Below are positions 5,559 to 6,931 of a stretch of DNA of 6,931 bases, piece after piece. The translations under genes were made by a program, and so were the position numbers. This stretch comes from Xanthobacteraceae bacterium (GTDB lineage Bacteria > Pseudomonadota > Alphaproteobacteria > Rhizobiales > Xanthobacteraceae): positions 1 through 6,931 of the forward strand of contig JASHYD010000939.1 of assembly GCA_030043175.1 (NCBI GenBank). Direction: 5' to 3'. The notes beneath the pieces were generated by a model. It saw nothing but the letters and a program-made list of their open reading frames with translations. It had not been told where the DNA came from and ran no database searches. How positions within the stretch are numbered: position 1 is the first letter of the stretch; each line of letters starts with the position of its first letter.

Positions 5559-6931
5559 ATGGGAACAGCGCAAAATAGCCCGGCCGGTCCCGACCTCGCG
5601 CAGGGCGTTCCGGTCGATCGCCTTTCCGATGGGCGTATGGTGGCGGGGCATGTCGGCGAAGAACCAGTGCTCCTGGTGCGGCGCGGCGACGATTTCTTCG
5701 CAGTCGGCGCCACCTGTACGCATTACGGCGGTCCGCTCGCGGAGGGGCTAGTGGTCGGCGACACCGTACGGTGTCCCTGGCATCACGCCTGTTTCAGCCT
5801 CCGGACCGGAGAAGCACTACACGCTCCAGCATTCAGTCCGTTGGCATGCTGGAAAGTTGAGCGGCGCGAGGACAGGATCTTCGTGCAGGACAGACGGCGG
5901 CCGTTAGAGACTCTGCGAACGGCAGCTGCGGCGCGTGCTGGATCGCCGTCCAAAATCGTCATCGTAGGCGGCGGAGCGGCAGGCTTCGCGGCGGCCGAGA
6001 AGCTGCGTCGCGAGCGATACGAGGGAGACCTCGTCATGGTCAGCAGCGAGGACGTGCCGCCCGTCGATCGGCCCAATCTCTCGAAGGATTACCTCGCCGG
6101 AAAAGCGCCGCAGGAATGGGTCCCGCTGCGGCCCGACAGCTTCTATTCCGAAAATGGCATCGATCTACGGCTGCGCACGAACGCCACCGGCATCGACGTG
6201 CGCGCGCGCGAACTCGTGCTCGAAGACGGGACGAGGGTAACATACGACCGGCTGCTGCTCGCAACCGGTGCCGAGCCCGTTCGGTTGTCGGTCCCCGGGG
6301 CGGAGCTCCAGCATGTGCGCACGTTGCGTTCGCTCGCCGACTGCCGTGCGATCATCGAACGGGCCGCGGCGGCGCGGCGGACCGTGGTGCTGGGCGCGAG
6401 CTTCATCGGGCTTGAAGTGGCGGCTGCCCTCCGCGCGCGCGATATCGACGTGCACGTGGTGGCTCCGGGAAAGCGACCCATGGAGCGCGTCCTCGGCCCG
6501 CAGATGGGCGATTTCGTGCGTTCCCTGCATGAAGAGCATGGCGTGGTCTTCCACCTCGGCGAAACCGCGAGGGACATCGATGACAAACGCGTCGCCCTAA
6601 GCGGGGGAGCCACGCTTAGTGCTGACCTCGTGGTTGCCGGCCTCGGCGTGCGCCCGCGGATTGCACTCGCCGAGCACGCAGGCCTCGCGCTCGACCGCGG
6701 CGTGGTGGTCGATGATTATCTCGAAACAAGCGCGCCGGGTATCTTTGCGGCGGGCGATATAGCGCGCTGGCCCGATCCGCACACGGGCATAAAAATTCGC
6801 GTCGAGCATTGGGTCGTCGCGGAGCGGCAGGGCCAGGCCGCGGCGCTCAACATGCTTGGATATCGGCGCAAGTTCGCGGCCGTGCCGTTCTTCTGGAGCC
6901 AGCATTATGACGTGCCGATCAACTATGTCGG
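5559..6931 (+). CDS. Rieske [2Fe-2S] / FAD-dependent NAD(P)H oxidoreductase fusion (3' partial)
   Basis: This gene runs off the right edge after 457 codons; the family suggests roughly 50 more residues. The N-terminal domain (about 15-110) is a small Rieske [2Fe-2S] domain with ligands C53, H55, C72 and H75 in CTHYGGPL and CPWHHACFS (C-x-H, 16 residues, C-x2-H). A linker leads to a reductase module: FAD-binding IVIVGGGAAGFAAAEKL (133-149), LLLATGAEP (232-240), NAD(P)-binding TVVLGASFIGLEVAAAL (275-291) and flavin-contact GIFAAGDIARWP (394-405). The tail VPFFWSQHYDVPINYV (442-457) is typical of AIFM3-like and BphA4-like reductases. It is expected to move electrons from NAD(P)H through FAD, with the Rieske cluster as an attached carrier, to an unknown acceptor. 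GASFIG in place of GGGFIG is characteristic of the AIFM3-type group. No signal peptide, so cytoplasmic. No oxygenase partner is visible; it may lie downstream, or the protein may act alone. Confidence 0.93.
   Translation, partial: MGTAQNSPAGPDLAQGVPVDRLSDGRMVAGHVGEEPVLLVRRGDDFFAVGATCTHYGGPLAEGLVVGDTVRCPWHHACFSLRTGEALHAPAFSPLACWKVERREDRIFVQDRRRPLETLRTAAAARAGSPSKIVIVGGGAAGFAAAEKLRRERYEGDLVMVSSEDVPPVDRPNLSKDYLAGKAPQEWVPLRPDSFYSENGIDLRLRTNATGIDVRARELVLEDGTRVTYDRLLLATGAEPVRLSVPGAELQHVRTLRSLADCRAIIERAAAARRTVVLGASFIGLEVAAALRARDIDVHVVAPGKRPMERVLGPQMGDFVRSLHEEHGVVFHLGETARDIDDKRVALSGGATLSADLVVAGLGVRPRIALAEHAGLALDRGVVVDDYLETSAPGIFAAGDIARWPDPHTGIKIRVEHWVVAERQGQAAALNMLGYRRKFAAVPFFWSQHYDVPINYV

Noticed and set aside
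5500..5751. Plus-strand ORF of 83 codons over the start of the Rieske gene
   Set aside because: The frame starting at 5559 contains the Rieske ligands and has a ribosome binding site; this one is an out-of-frame shadow.
6196..6210. Alternating purine-pyrimidine run (possible Z-DNA); a similar CG run is at 6432-6441
   Set aside because: Both fall in ordinary Arg/Ala codons of the flavoprotein and are expected from GC-rich third positions.
1..6931. CRISPR arrays, tRNA or rRNA genes, and insertion sequences
   Set aside because: Reading both strands I saw no regularly spaced repeats, cloverleaf or rRNA segments, transposase motifs or paired terminal repeats.

Overview
The window looks like proteobacterial DNA, most likely from an alphaproteobacterium. 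The three long genes are GC-rich (one helicase line I counted is 65% G+C) with G/C-heavy third codon positions, and the helicase belongs to a type I associate with alphaproteobacterial chromosomes, plasmids and islands. That assignment is an inference from sequence style; no rRNA or other taxonomic marker is present.

Layout from left to right: (1) Positions 1-765 hold no confident gene. The first 180 bases are only about 44% G+C. They contain a possible start of a gene running leftwards off the edge (minus strand, 92 to 1), a short inverted repeat (148-162) and a small candidate ORF (309-464). (2) 766-2817 (+) encodes a complete 683-residue UvrD/Rep-type superfamily 1A helicase with all canonical motifs. 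(3) After a 51-base gap with a GC-rich hairpin, 2869-5214 (+) encodes a 781-residue amidase-signature hydrolase. Its Ser-cisSer-Lys triad is intact (K205, S300, S324), but the protein is unusually long and the loop before the nucleophile is altered. (4) 5215-5558 is non-coding, with two short inverted repeats. (5) 5559 to the window end (+) is a 3'-truncated gene for an N-terminal Rieske [2Fe-2S] domain fused to an FAD/NAD(P)H reductase, similar in layout to AIFM3-like proteins; 457 residues are visible.

All three long genes point the same way. Helicase and amidase are close enough to share a transcript, but nothing links their functions. The third gene follows a 344-base gap and has its own ribosome binding site, so it probably starts its own unit. 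The amidase and the Rieske-flavoprotein could both serve catabolism of an amide or aromatic compound, but no catabolic pathway partner (ring hydroxylase, permease, regulator) lies in the window. I do not see a clearly new multi-gene system. The most unusual item is the architecture and active-site loop of the amidase-signature protein.
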